Below the pieces are notes generated by a model. It did no database searches. It was given only the letters and a program-made list of their open reading frames with translations, and was not told the DNA's origin. This document shows, piece by piece, positions 22,438-33,910 of a stretch of 64,000 bases of DNA. The stretch is from NCBI GenBank assembly GCA_010015675.1, contig ML976991.1, positions 1,070,386-1,134,385 of the forward strand, read 5' to 3'. The position numbers and the translations under genes were made by a program. How positions within the stretch are numbered: the first letter of the stretch is position 1; the number at the start of each line of letters is the position of its first letter. The DNA comes from Byssothecium circinans (taxonomy: Eukaryota > Ascomycota > Dothideomycetes > Pleosporales > Massarinaceae).

Positions 22438-23138
22438 CGTGTCCGTGCGCGTAACGCCCGGATTCGCGTAACGCCCGCCTTTTACTAGGAAAATTAAAGA
22501 AAATAAGTAACTTTAAAGCTATATAACTTTTTAATTACTTTTTCTTTTTAAAAGCTTCCTTAACTAAAGTTATAGAGAAAAACTATCTTTATAACTTTAA
22601 AATTTTAGTTTTTTAATAATAATTAGTTTAAAGAAAAAAGTATAAAAGTACTAAAACTTAAGTCTTTAAAATTAAAAAATAATATTTTTTTAGAAGTAAA
22701 GTATACTATTTAGAATATATTTTATATTAGGTTTTTTCTAATAAAACTATTAACTAGGAAGTTATACTATCTTTTAATCTTTTTTATATAAGAAAATTAG
22801 GAAAGATAATATATCTTCTTAAATAGTTATTTTATTAAAAAGAACCTAATATAAAATATATTCTAAATAGTATACTTTACTTCTAAAAAAATATTATTTT
22901 TTAATTTTAAAGACTTAAGTTTTAGTACTTTTATACTTTTTTCTTTAAACTAATTATTATTAAAAAACTAAAATTTTAAAGTTATAAAGATAGTTTTTCT
23001 CTATAACTTTAGTTAAGGAAGCTTTTAAAAAGAAAAAGTAATTAAAAAGTTATATAGCTTTAAAGTTACTTATTTTCTTTAATTTTCCTAGTAAAAGGCG
23101 GGCGTTACGCGAATCCGGGCGTTACGCGCACGGACACG
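22438..23138. mobile_element. 701-bp foldback/MITE-like element with perfect 296-bp inverted arms
   Basis: The left arm 22438-22733 and right arm 22843-23138 appear to be exact reverse complements by eye, separated by a 109-bp spacer that is only partly symmetric. The outer ends are GC-rich and contain GCGTAACGCCCG twice per arm (22449-22460 and 22466-22477, mirrored at the right end). The interior is extremely AT-rich, almost only A and T from about 22490 to 23090. It has no coding capacity. No clear target-site duplication flanks it. The design fits a long-TIR non-autonomous DNA element or a foldback element. It sits in the SHMT promoter, with the FIG1-like gene beyond. Confidence 0.9.
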
Positions 23139-23724
23139 GTATACCTAGTGGAGTTAGTCCCATCGATCATCGCTCCAGTCAAACATACACTGAGCCGTCA
23201 CCGACATCCGTTGTGTTGAAGAGGTCCTTGACCAGTTTGACATTAGAAGGTGAGGGTCAGTTATCATTGAGTTACGACTTTCCAGTCTTCATTGAATTCA
23301 TTCTACATAGATACAAGTTTCGTCGTCGTCCTCGCCCACCCATCGGACCCCTTCATCAACCCATTCCATCAATAATATACCATGCAACCCTTCAACCATC
23401 CCTCCCCATCTCTCTCTCATGCTCAACAACCCTCAAAAACGCCGAGTATGCCAGAAAGATAAAAAAAGGCCGTCGTGAGCAGCGAACTGCCACCACGTCT
23501 CGAATTGCATCGCTAAAAGGGGGTATGTAATCGATCGGTCTGAACCCGTGGATCGCAGCGTCAACGCTCGACGATGCCCATGCCACATGTATATACCAAA
23601 CTGTCTCGCCCTCCCAGCATGCCGTTTACTTTTTCCCGTCTCTTTCTCGCCTCGTTATCCTATCCTTTTCCAGCAAACGGTCGCGCGAAGTAATGGAAAA
23701 TGCCGTGGTGAATGCAAGGAAAGT
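23139..23724. other. Intergenic region after hairpin element
   Basis: This is the 3' side of the FIG1-like gene. No gene was recognised. Confidence 0.5.
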
Positions 23725-24638
23725 TTACTCGTCGGTCAAACGGTCCAGCACCATGATGCTTAATATCATACACAGTAACCCGATGGTCACTATGATGAAC
23801 AGCGCGAAACCGAACCAACCGAGCACCATGGCACTTGTCCCTACTCCGGACTTTACGCTTCCGTTCCCTAGGTCCTGTACTATTGTCGCTGCGGATACTG
23901 ATGCGGTGTGTTGCCACAGTACGGAGACGAGGACGAAGATGGATGCAATGAAGATGAGGGCGAGGGCGACTTGCGAGACGGGTCTTGAGGGGAAAGGCTT
24001 GACGTCGACTTCGGAACCTGTTCTTTCATCCCTCTCTTCGTGCCAGCCAGGGAAGGTGGCGAGGAGCACAAAGCAGAAGAAGGCGAAGATGAGGGCGACG
24101 ATGAGGAGGTACGGGAAGACGACAGCGTCCTTGAATGTCGATGCCACCCAGACGAGATTGAGCGGGTCTTGGTCCACCGATACGCCATCCACGAGAGCGG
24201 TTGCGTTGTTTGTGCAAATGTAGTCGCCGCCGTCCTTGTTGATACAGATGCCGAAATAGCCGACGCGCACGGCGAGTTGTGCATTGCCAACGATGTTCGC
24301 GATGGCTGCGGTGACGCCCGGGTCGACTTGTTCCGTGGAGTAGGTCGGCGTGTACTTTTCGTACCACATGGACACGAGGAAGATGCCTGGAATGAGTGGG
24401 GATGTGGAGGAGCAGCCAGCTAGCAGTAATGCTGCAGATGGTTAGTAAATGTTCCTACGCTCTTTGCCTGAGGGGGTACTCACATAATAGAATTATCGCT
24501 ATTGCTATGAATATCATGAGGAAATGATGATAGCCCAGAAACGGTACAAACCCTAGAGTATAGTCAGCTTCCATCCCATCCCTACGAAACATGGCAGCAC
24601 TCACGTTGCAGGCTAACAGCGAAACGCATGTTCGCCAT
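23725..24638 (-). CDS. FIG1: Fig1-type calcium regulator / membrane fusion protein
   Basis: Exons 24638-24605, 24552-24484 and 24431-23725 encode 269 aa. The protein has four predicted membrane segments: residues about 20-45 (FLMIFIAIAIILLSLLLAGC), 123-145 (VVFPYLLIVALIFAFFCFVLL), 175-198, and 220-250. The first loop contains the Fig1 motif GYFGIC and a paired cysteine. Fig1 acts at the plasma membrane in low-affinity Ca2+ influx and cell fusion during mating. Both introns are 52 bp and were placed by keeping the Fig1 N-terminal pattern (FVPFLGYHH) in frame. The first exon is only 34 nt, so the exact ATG (24638 or the internal one at 24629) is uncertain. Confidence 0.88.
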
Positions 24639-25729
24639 TGTGTGTCTCCGCCTTCTTCAACCTCTCGGAATGTGGTGTATTTCCTCCGGCGCCCGTCGGG
24701 CGGGAGCGGCGCACGATGGAATGCGCTCAGAATGCGCGGCTGTGCGGTGTCTCTGCAAAGAATGTGGGAATAATAGCGAGCGAGGCTTTATCCCAAGAAC
24801 GTGTGTAGCGGTCGGAACGCAGCTATCGGCGCGCGTGGTGTTTGAGTTGCGGGTAGCTCTTGACTTGGGTCGGAAGGGTGCGTTGAGGTTCAAACTGCGT
24901 CCAACGATCAGAATGTCTCCCGAATGCAAGAATGTAGATGGAATGGTGGTAGGAGAGAGGGATGTTTAGCTTAGTCTTGGATCTGGATACTTTTGCTGCG
25001 AAATGTATGAGGCTGGGTAGACAAATGGGTGTGGCGGGTTTGCCAGCCATCTTTGTCGCGTAAACACCGAAACCACGGCAACCAGCCAACCACGTTCAAC
25101 GTCATCGCCCGCTAGTCCAATGATCCGGGCTCGCTTATCTTAGCGCTTCCTGTCCCTACGGCCTGCCCTGCAGGGTCGCGACGGATACGTGCGCGTTCTC
25201 CAACCTCTTCCTTTCACTGCCGGTGGTTTCCCCGGGGCCATACGTGGCACTGTGATTGCGAAACAGTTTTATTATTGTGTCGTCCTTTCAATAACTCTTC
25301 ATCTCGCTACCGCCTAGAAAGTTGGTCTGGACATCTCGCTCCCTTGCGGGGGTGCTCCCCCCTGGTCGGCCCCCACGATGTTCAATAGCCAGGCCTATGA
25401 TGATATGTGAAGATGTGCGTAGAGAGCACTCAATTGAAGGCTCTGCACCGTGTTTTGGGTACGCTTTGGAAGGTGAAAATGAACAGCTTGCCTTCTAACA
25501 AATCCATCTAAGTACGACAAATCGAAGCATCACATCACGGCACAAAGGAAGCAGTTGTTCGATTAAGAATTTGATTCAATTGCCTCGCGGCATGGTATCA
25601 TTAAAAAGCACCCAGGGGTACAGCTCAGGAGCGAGAGGTAGTCAATCCCGTCCCATCCATCCCGATCAATCTCCCCACACCTCGTCATCGTACAGTTGTA
25701 TCGTATCGCATCGTAGGAAGTCGCAGCAC
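24639..25729. other. Intergenic region
   Basis: About 1.1 kb without a recognisable gene. It contains the FIG1-like promoter side and the 3' flank of the HSP9/12-like gene. No tRNA or clear repeat was seen. Confidence 0.5.
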
Positions 25730-26050
25730 TTAGTGCTTGTCCATACCGAGAGCGTGCTTGGTCTTGTCCAGGACGGACTCGGGGCCGGAACCATGGACGT
25801 TGCGGTCATGGGAGCGGCCGACCTTGTCGGTGAACTCTTGGCCGTGGGACTTGGAGGAGTCGGGTTGAGTGCCGCTGCATGTCTGTTAGATGTTTGTTCA
25901 CTGTGAGGTGAAGGAGGAAACGTACCGAGCTAGCTTGTCACCGGCATCGGTGAAGCTCTCCTTGACTTTGGTTTGAGTGGACTTGGTAGAGTCGGGGACG
26001 ATGCCCTCCTTGACCTTGTCGTGGAAATCTTTGCGGCCGGCGTCAGACAT
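25730..26050 (-). CDS. HSP9/HSP12-family stress protein
   Basis: Exons 26050-25926 and 25874-25730 encode 89 aa. The N-terminus MSDAGRKDFHDKVKEGIVPD and the repeat-like KVKESFTDAGDKLA, QEFTDKVGR and ESVLDKTKHALGMDKH match the HSP9/HSP12 family. These are small, highly hydrophilic, membrane-associating proteins induced by heat, osmotic stress and stationary phase. The intron is 51 bp and phase 2. There are no cysteines and many Lys/Asp residues, as expected. Confidence 0.93.
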
Positions 26051-26864
26051 GATGAGTGATTTGAGGTTGTTGGTTGGTTTGGTAGTAGAAGTTTGTAGTA
26101 GAGGTAGTTGCAGGAGTGTTGATGGAGAACTTAGACTGATGAAGATGGCGTCTTATATAGACAGTCCCGAGAGCTCAGGATCGAAGCTACGTCATTAGTT
26201 TGTTGTATGTTTGCTCTTGTAAGGTCGGTACAGAAATTCCCGCATTCGTCTGCAGATATGTAGGAAGCGACAAACGCAGCAGTATTCGCATGACCGAAGT
26301 ACGTCATTTATGGGAGTACACAGGGGTTTGAAAATGCTCTTTTCGACCCATCGAGATTGGCTTTCATTATCCCAATTGGCTGGGTTGACAGGCTTTGGGC
26401 AAATACCCTCGTCCCGTTTGTTGGAAGCGCGGGGGGTATGATGTCATACGCAAAGCTGCCTCAAACCACGCAGCTGTGGCGGCACACCTGTGAGATTGAT
26501 AATGCACAGCCACGGATGAGGAAACTTGCATCGAGAATCAAGCTTTGGGCTTCGATTACCGCATGGCTGGCTTCCACGTGAAGATTGCGTGCATTCTTGT
26601 TTCATCGCAGCAAGGGCCGCCGTGCCTGCAACGTCACAGATGACGGGTACGCGCATCGAGATCCACTACGACATGCCAAACTCTCGATTGTCGGGGTGAA
26701 AGAGTAATGTCTGAAAGCGGGCCACGTTGCAACGGCTAGAAATCCGGACAAACGTTCTTTCAGACTTCGGAATGGAGCTCTGAGTGGCGTGCAACATCGA
26801 TCCGTTCGCGTCGTCTTGGAGAGTACGTCAGAGCTGTTCCTACAGAGGTAGCTACCTTTGACAC
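26051..26864. other. Intergenic region upstream of the HSP9/12-like gene
   Basis: No gene was recognised. The likely stress-responsive promoter lies within the first few hundred bases above 26050. An inverted-repeat copy begins at 26865. Confidence 0.5.
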
Positions 26865-27100
26865 TACACTCGCTTGCAGAATCGGCTTCCGTTTCAGCAA
26901 CTTTGAGCCTTTTCTCACCGCAGGGGTGTCAGCCTTGCGTAGCGGAAGCTATACCTTATGCGCTTTAGATTAGCTTTTAAGCGCCTAGCTCTTACTTATA
27001 TCTAGCGGGTAGTTATATAATCTACTTTAATATAGTACTCCTCTATTGCTGGAAAGCTTACAAGATCATAGTTGGAGCGGTCTAGCCGCCCTCCCCGCTA
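26865..27100 (+). repeat. Left copy of the island-flanking inverted repeat
   Basis: This sequence starts TACACTCGCTTGCAGAATCG and ends CCGCCCTCCCCGCTA. It is the reverse complement, with scattered substitutions, of 34364-34690. Shared blocks include CAGCAACTTTGAGCCTTTTC, ACCTTATGCGC and AATATAGTACTC. Both copies have the same end inward, so they bracket the 7.8-kb island. Each copy is flanked by TA at both ends, which could be a target duplication, but no convincing terminal inverted repeats were seen. Confidence 0.8.
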
Positions 27101-27252
27101 GCGATGGCAAAATTGCGACAAACTTAAGGTAGCGCAACCTTTTAGCAGGAGGTATGGACAACAGGGGAGGTAAGTGTAGCGGGAGTGGATGCAAATACGA
27201 AACAAAACTATACGTTGCGAAACAAACTATACGTGCCCCAAAATGAAATCTT

Positions 27253-28349
27253 TCATCCCGACCATCGAAACCAGGATCCCTTCTTTGTTTTCGGTTTGGA
27301 TTCAACGAAGATGAACCGAGGACCTTCGAATTCCACATTCCTTAGATTGACTGCGTTGCTAAGTTCCTTTCCAAACAAATCCATGTTTTTCAACCCCTTA
27401 ATCGTCCTCTCCACGACCCGCTCATCCGGGATAGCAACGGTGCCAACAGCAATCGCTTCTTGCAAAGTTTCCACCTCATCCAAATGCGCAGACTTCTGGA
27501 GCATCAGTTCGGTTTGTTCGTCAGTCCGGCCATCTCGGTTCGCCATGGCAATGTGGAGGTCTAGGTACTGGATAGTCGCATCGCTGTAAGCCCTCGACGT
27601 ACCCACGGCATTATGGCACAGGTACACATAGAACAAGGCACGGGCCTGCTGAATCTGCTCTCTTTCCTTGCGAATCATTTGTTGGGAGTTTTTGGTGGTT
27701 TTGATCTTGTGCTCAAGCACCTGCATCTCCCCTTCATTGCTCCTGATCTCATCGAGAACTGACTCATCGTCAACCGCTCTCACTTCATCCCTCAACTCAT
27801 ACGAAATATGCATGTGCTCTTCCCAATCGTGTTCACACCCTTCCCGATTGCAGTTGTAACCCGTCAGAATGCGAAGCCACCTCCTGAATGGCCTGCAGGA
27901 TTGCAATCCGTTGGCGCCCTTGATTTCGTCTGCCACTTCTATATCACATCCGTCATGGCAGATGGTTTTAAATACAGTGCGCAGGGCGCCGTCTTCATCC
28001 TTGACCTGGCTAGTGCAACTTGGATGGCAGCAGACGGTCCGTTTCTCTTTGAGGTTGTATCGAACTGGAACAGTAATGGTGACCTTGATCTTGGCCTTCT
28101 CAGCAAGATTGCCACCGTGGGTGATGACCCTAGCTAGCTGACGCTCGGCTTCTTCTAGATTCTTTTCGGTTGTCTTGGTGTTCGTGGTGAACCTGGCCAA
28201 GGGCTTCGCCATTCCTTCGAGGAAGCTGATGGTCCGGTTCAGCTTGAGTGTCATGCTGACGTCGTGAGCGGGAAGTCTCATGACCGTCGTGATGAGTCGA
28301 TGCACTGAGCCTGCAGAATTTACCCACAACATAGCGTGGTGGTCCTTGC
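27253..28349 (-). pseudogene. 3' fragment of the broken SNTX/MACPF-like GTPase gene
   Basis: This frame is open for about 365 codons from the transposon junction to a stop at 27253. It has no ATG of its own at the junction; the reading frame simply emerges from the hAT end. It has a helical, charge-rich composition with a cysteine/histidine cluster (CCHPSC, CHDGC, CNREGCEHDWEEHMH) that may bind metal. The pattern resembles the region that follows the G domain in a group of fungal AIG1-like GTPases (a DUF8206-like region; named from memory, low certainty). It belongs to the gene whose 5' parts lie at 31337-33910: codon phase and the 8-bp duplicated flank agree on both sides of the insertion. 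As it stands the fragment cannot be expressed in the original protein. Confidence 0.75.
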
Positions 28350-31336
28350 TAGACTTGTCAACAATCAACTCGAACCCAATTACTTGATTGAGTTGATTGA
28401 GTTTATCAACTCAACTCAACTCAATTCGAGAGCCGCTCAAACTCAACTCAACTCAATCAGAGAGGCTCAAGTTGATTGAGTTGATTGAGCTGATTGAGTT
28501 CAAATTGAGTTCGTGATAGAGGCTAGGTGGAGAAGTGCCAGGTAGTCGCGTAGAGTCACTCTATTGGCTAATTAACAGTTAAGCTAGTCCTTAATAGGTA
28601 GCCCTAGCGAGAGACGCACTTAGAAGCTTATTAACGCGTTAACTGTCGCTATTTTATATTAACCATACTACTTACCCACGCCTTAATTGCTAGATATAAA
28701 CTAGAACCTTAAGAAAGCCTTTAAAGACTAAGTCTAGCTTACAAACTATAAGAAACAGCGCCTAAAACCCGCTTCTCTACGCGCTAAACCTGACGATAAA
28801 TCGACTACTAATACAGATGCCTAAGCCCATATAGTAGTGGATAACGACGATAATTCGACGTGGGAGGGCCTTGAATGGACGAGAGTGCCTTATCTATAGA
28901 AGAGAGCTTATAAACATGGCTAAGGCAGCAGGCTAAGCTAGATATATCAATATGGCTGGCTAGTTTGGCATTAACAGTAAGAAAAGAAGTTCTGGCTCTA
29001 TAAGTACTACCATTAATATAAGAAAACTAGTAGTGAGTTTAACGTCTATTAATTAATAAGCTTAGTAGCCACCTATCTATAGTAGAACGTCCGCGGCCAC
29101 GGCATTAGTAAGGAAGGTAAAATTAAATTAAATTTACTACTAGGGTAGTCATTAATTCTTGCAGCTATATAGTCTAATGGGGTTTAGGTCTCTTAGGAAG
29201 TTGCTAACGCGCTAGCTAGCGCCTTCTCTAAGGTGTGATTTAAAGAAGCTATCAAAGACTAGGTAATTGCTAATAACTAGTCGTTACGCGTTATTAAGAG
29301 ACTAAAGTTTTAAGTAATGATTAAAGCTACTAATCCTATAGCAGAAGTAAGCCTCTAGTAGAGTTATAATAGTCTCTAAGATACTATCTTCCGCGAGTAT
29401 AAGTCCTATATCTCTGCCGTTATTAATTTCTTGAAATAATCACGTTCACTTATATATATAAGTTTTAATAATTGGACGTTAACTAGAGGTAAGTGAGCGC
29501 TTACTAGGATATATGTATACTACCTAGGCTTAAGCGGAGGCGTATTAGACTACCTCATTAGCCTGCCAAAGCTCTACGGCAAGCACTTAGGCAGGAACCT
29601 CGCGTTAGTCGTCCAAGCAACGCTTAAGATGTTTAAAATTGGTGAAAAGCAACTAGGTTACTTTGTACTTAATAACGCTACAAACAATAACTTAGTAATT
29701 AACGCGCTGTTAGAGGAGTACAACTTCTACGCGCCCTATTATTAGCTACGCTGTACGTGCCACATTATTAACCTAGCCGCTTAAATAGTTATATAGGGTA
29801 AGGATAAAGAGGCGTTTAAGAATAATAAGGAGAACTTAGATAAGGAGGAGAAGCTTATAGAGGAGTAGTAGAAACACGGCCCTATTAGAGTGTTATTTAA
29901 TGTTATCTTATTAATATATACACTATAATCCTGATAGCTCCTTAAGCGCTTCTAAATTAAGGAGGTAAAGCGTCTTAAGAAGCAGGGCTTTAGGCTAAAA
30001 GAGCTTATCAAGCCTATTAAGACTTGCTGGAACTCCTATCACGCCTGCTTTAAGCGCGCGGCTGAGCTAGCAGGGCCTATCGACGCGTATATTAATTTCC
30101 GCGCGCAGGACTATAGAGCTAAGACTGCCTCGCGGCGGAGAGAGCCGTTGACTGAGAGACCTAAGCCAAGGCTCTTTATCGCTGAGGGAGGTCTTACTAT
30201 AAAGGACTAGGTGACAATTACTAAGCACATTAGGCTGCTTGCGCCCTTTAAGGAGGCGACAAGGTGGCTGCAGGGTAGGACTAAAGTTAGCAACCATGGA
30301 GCTATCTAGGAGGTTATCGTCGCCTTTAAGTTCCTGCTTAATAAGCTTAAATAGATAAAGGAGCGCTTCGCTAAAGTAGACTATACGGCTAAAGACGCGC
30401 CTAAGGACTACTTAATAACTAACGTTAACGCCGCACATAAGAAGCTCTTAGAGTACTATAATAAGCTTAACGCGTCCCTAGTCTACTACGCCGCAATAAT
30501 CCTCTATCTAACGTACAAACACTATCTTGATAGCGCTTAGAGGGTCCCTAATAACTAGGATGAGGTAGAGAAGGGCCCTTATCTATAGTAGAACTAGCTG
30601 CTAAGCAACCATCAGGCCTTCCTAGCGCTCTAGAAATTATACAAGGATTAAATAGCCATTAAGGCTGCTAACGTGTAGGGTGACGAGGGTAATTAACAGC
30701 CTACTAAGCGCTATAAAGTTAACGCCAGAGGTAGCTAGGAAGCCTTCCTTAATAGTTTAATGCAGGCTGCTATTAAACAGAAGGAGCAGACGCTTAATGA
30801 TAAGTTTAAACTATAGAAGAAGGAGCCTCTTCTTAGCCCTAATGACTTATTAGCTATTAATCCTATTAAGTACTAGCTACTCTAAGAGAATTAATATCCT
30901 ACTTTAATGAAGCTTGCCCTCAACATCTACTTAATCCTAGCTTTAGCAGCTGATTGTGAGAGGACCTTTAGTGAACTAGGAGATCTACTAGGTACTAGAC
31001 GACTCTATATGAAGCCTAAGCTCCTCTCAGCGCTGCAGGCGCTCAAGTCCTAGAAGAGAATAGGCATTAAACGCTCTCTACAAGCCTTATCTTTATAAGG
31101 AGAGCTCTCTCTTAATGATCTTGATCACCTTTATGAGAAACTCAGCAACGATCCCTAAGTAATTAAACTTAATCAAGTTAACCCAACTCAACTTAAACGT
31201 CTTAAACTTAACTTAACTTAACTTAGACCTCACTGATTACGTTATCAATTAACTTAACTCAACTTGAAGGCCTCTGAATGCAACTCAACTCAATTTTGAT
31301 GGTCAAATTGAGTTGAGTTGATTGTTGACAAGTCTA
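28350..31336 (+). mobile_element. hAT-superfamily DNA transposon, RIP-degraded
   Basis: The element is 2,987 bp. Its termini are inverted repeats beginning TAGACTTGTCAACAATCAACT. The 8-bp sequence GTCCTTGC is duplicated exactly at 28342-28349 and 31337-31344, the hAT hallmark. Subterminal arrays of TTGAGTTGA-type motifs occupy about 28370-28520 and 31170-31330. Plus-strand remnants of a hAT transposase can be read despite dense TAG/TAA stops: a block with GYFVLNN and CHIINLAA at about 29645-29790, and the C-terminal dimerisation region (CERTFSELGDLLGTRR) at about 30955-31000. The many TA dinucleotides and stops at former CAG/TGG codons fit repeat-induced point mutation (C-to-T in CpA). No intact transposase remains. 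Confidence 0.93.
29450..31110 (+). pseudogene. Degraded hAT transposase
   Basis: The frame is broken throughout by TAG and TAA codons. Recognisable blocks run in hAT order: the GEKQLGYFVLNNATNNN block at about 29641-29690, LRCTCHIINLAA at about 29748-29781, then the YPTLMKLALNIY ... CERTFSELG block at about 30895-31000. One catalytic-region Asp appears as Asn (LNNA instead of LDNA), as expected from G-to-A RIP. The longest open stretch in the element is under 80 codons. Non-functional. Confidence 0.8.
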
Positions 31337-32743
31337 GTCCTTGCCGCCAGGCATGTGCTCCCGGTTCTTCTTGTACGTTGCTAGGAACATGAAGCCCTTG
31401 GAGTCGAAAAAGTACTGGTTTGACTCGCCGCGGGCGATACCGGTTTCTAAATTTTCTAGCATCTTGTCCAGTGGCGCTTTGGTAGCCCCCAGTGTGAAAT
31501 GTGTTTCACCAGCATTGGTAAACCCGAAGAGAATGTTTTTGGACGTATCGCGGTGGAGGCGAGAGAGAAGCTCGGTTATGCAGAATTTGAACGCGATGTC
31601 GAGGCGTGTTTCGTTCGGCGGCATTAGGATTAGTATGGCACTGAGTTTATCGATGGATTCAAGCATTCCGAAGATATCCTTCGCGTTCTCGTGGTCCTGC
31701 TGGGGACCCGCAGTGTCGAGGATGCCGGGTGTGTCGATGAAGCGAATACTTTTGCCATCAATATTGAAGCAGTATGTAAGTGTCTTCCTTGTCGACGACT
31801 TTCCGGTACTAGAAAATTTCTCCCAAATCGTTTGCTTCCCAACAACCACTTCATGGTCCTCCATTTTCTCATCCTGGTAAGAGAATGAGCACGGAATCAC
31901 GTATCGAAGTGGGCCGGTATCAATCATGGCGTCCTCCAAGGACTCGAACTCCAAGTAGTTCACAAGAGCATTGATGAATATTGATTTTCCCACCCCCGAC
32001 CTTCCAAGAATGAGGATGTTGTATTCTTCAAATGGGTCAAGCGCTTTTAGCCGCTTGCGTAGATCTTCCTCGCCATACTTAGCGAACTCTGGACCGTGGA
32101 TGGCGCAGTTACACTTGAAGACGGCGTCCGTGAATGGATACCGGGAGCAGAGGCAGTACAAGTTGTCATCGGTGAATCCGTAGCAGACTGGGTCTTGGCA
32201 AGTGGAGCATACCCATTTCAGTTTCCCCGTTGTGAAACAGTCTGCTCCTGGGCATGGAACCCGAACGACTCGTCGGCTAGAAGGCGGAGTAACGCTCCGT
32301 GTACGGTCGACTCTATCATTGAAGCCGCTCTTCAATTGGCACAGCTCTGCGAGGTCTTTCCCATTCTGCGTCACATTTGACACAATGACTTTCCCGCCAC
32401 GGCGTTGCTCAATGTACGCCTTCTCCAGGAGCCTAGGAGTAGGAATATCGCAATCTACGACGAGCACACGACACTGGTCAGCCTGTCTGTTGAGGAGATC
32501 AATGAGGGTGGGTCGCTCTTCGTCCCAGTTAGGCCTGCTCTGAGCTTCTCCGCTGAAGTAAAGAATGTACATATCGTTGGTTCTGTTGCTGCTAATTGTG
32601 CTGTTTAGCATGTCATGACTCACGTACTCCGCTCCTGCCTCTTTCACCGTGTCAGCGAAGGACATCTTATCAGCGTACTTTCCGAGGATGGAGTGCTGGC
32701 CTCCATCAGACAAGTCAGAACCACTAAAATCGTACAGAAGCTC
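31337..32743 (-). pseudogene. Middle fragment of the broken gene: Cys-rich region plus P-loop GTPase
   Basis: This frame runs from just after an in-frame TGA (32744-32746) to the hAT junction. No ATG follows the stop closely; the first is near 32665, inside conserved-looking sequence, so this is not an independent start. A cysteine-rich stretch (CPGADC, CSTCQDPVC, CLC, CNC) at about 32090-32270 precedes a GTPase domain. That domain has P-loop GRSGVGKS at about 31981-32004, switch/Walker B FIDTPGILDT at about 31711-31740 and a TNAGE segment near 31510. The G domain resembles AIG1/septin-like TRAFAC GTPases of fungi. Codon phase is continuous with 32747-33910 apart from the stop. Confidence 0.75.
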
Positions 32744-33910
32744 TCAAAGGCTGTCCACACCCTCTAACCCACTTCGGATTTCAACGATCTTAGTGGCCAG
32801 ATCGTGTTTGAAACACCGTTCGATTTTCTTTGCAGACTTATATTTCTTTTCGGTCTTCCTAATGTGCTCGTTCGGGACGCAGTACGAATGCTGTTCTACA
32901 AGGGCAAGGTAGTCTTCAAGGTCCCTAGTCGTAGCTTGGAGCTTTTCCAGTATATCGATGGCATCGTGAAGGCTGTCGTGTTCGAGTTGTCTCACAACGA
33001 TATCCCGCTGTATCTCAGTCTTGAACATCCTGGCGACCTCGTCCAGGGACAAGAGGTAAAAGGCGATAGGCACACCCTTACCGCCGTTGACGTTCTTGAG
33101 GGTCGATGGGAGGCTCTGAAGAAAGTGCTTGACCTCTTCGAAGTTGGTTGGAAGACCACTTTTTGCGACGTTGGCAACGTCAGCTGTGATCTGAAATTCA
33201 AGCATTATTGCCACCGACCTAAGCGTGTTGTCCGATTCGACGCCTCCCCTAACGTGTGCCTCTCCGATCAACTTGGCAAATCGACCTAATGTCCCATCTT
33301 GGGGCGGCGGAACACTGCCTGTCATATTCTCTTGGTCACTTGGGTCCTTGTGAGGGCCGGAGGGTTTGTTACCCAGCTTCCCCTTGATCTCACGGCTAGT
33401 GTCAACATTCCTAGTGGCTTCCTTCACGGCTACCAAAGTTCGTGCTCCCCACTCTATGCCGCATATTACATGGGTTGCGCCTTCTGTATGAAGAGCATCT
33501 AAGTCCAGATAACTCTTCAGGCTCTCGTTCTCGAGCCTAAGGATTTCGATCATCGTTGGGGTTATGCAAATTGTGGAGGCTTGTCGCACACAGGTGTTCG
33601 TCTTCTTCCTTGAAAGGTACTCCAAGCACCAGCCGCCACCCAGCATTCCGCATAGAACACTGATGCCCATCTCAGTTGAGATTTTGAGATTGGAGAATTT
33701 TTCTTCAAGTGAGTCAGTCGTGGTACACTTGTATGTCAGCCCAGGCTTATCGCTTGGTACGATGGATTCGGGTGGAAGAGTCGTGGTATTGAAGATTGAT
33801 CGCATGAGGACCTTTTCAGAGCGGGCATCGTACAAGTACCCAATAGCAGCTGACAGCGCTTGCCGCGATTGGGACAGAACCTGTCGTATCTCAGGATTGG
33901 CGGAGGCCAT
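32744..33910 (-). pseudogene. 5' fragment of the broken gene: SNTX/MACPF-like N-terminal region
   Basis: The ATG at 33910 opens a 388-codon frame that ends at TGA 32744-32746. The first about 170 residues resemble the N-terminal MACPF/CDC-like region of the stonustoxin (SNTX) family: a Gly-Tyr-Leu-Tyr-Asp block near residue 28 and a Gly-Ala-Thr-His block near residue 142. Fungi carry many SNTX-like proteins of unknown role. The rest is helical. The same codon phase continues downstream of the stop into the Cys-rich/GTPase part, so I read it as one large gene with a nonsense mutation, further split by the hAT insertion. Alternatives are two adjacent genes or an unrecognised intron. The family call is tentative. 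Confidence 0.6.

Noticed and set aside
22438..23138. Centromere or replication origin
   Set aside because: AT-richness is confined to a precise palindrome with matching ends, which fits a mobile element better; no other supporting feature.
26865..27100. MITE with defined terminal inverted repeats
   Set aside because: The two ends of the repeat are not convincingly complementary; only a TA at each boundary is visible.
28350..31336. Functional hAT transposase
   Set aside because: Stops occur throughout every frame; only motif remnants remain.
31337..32713. Independent GTPase gene starting near 32713
   Set aside because: The frame begins with TTG, not ATG, directly after an in-frame TGA; codon phase continues from the upstream fragment, so I treat it as part of one broken gene.
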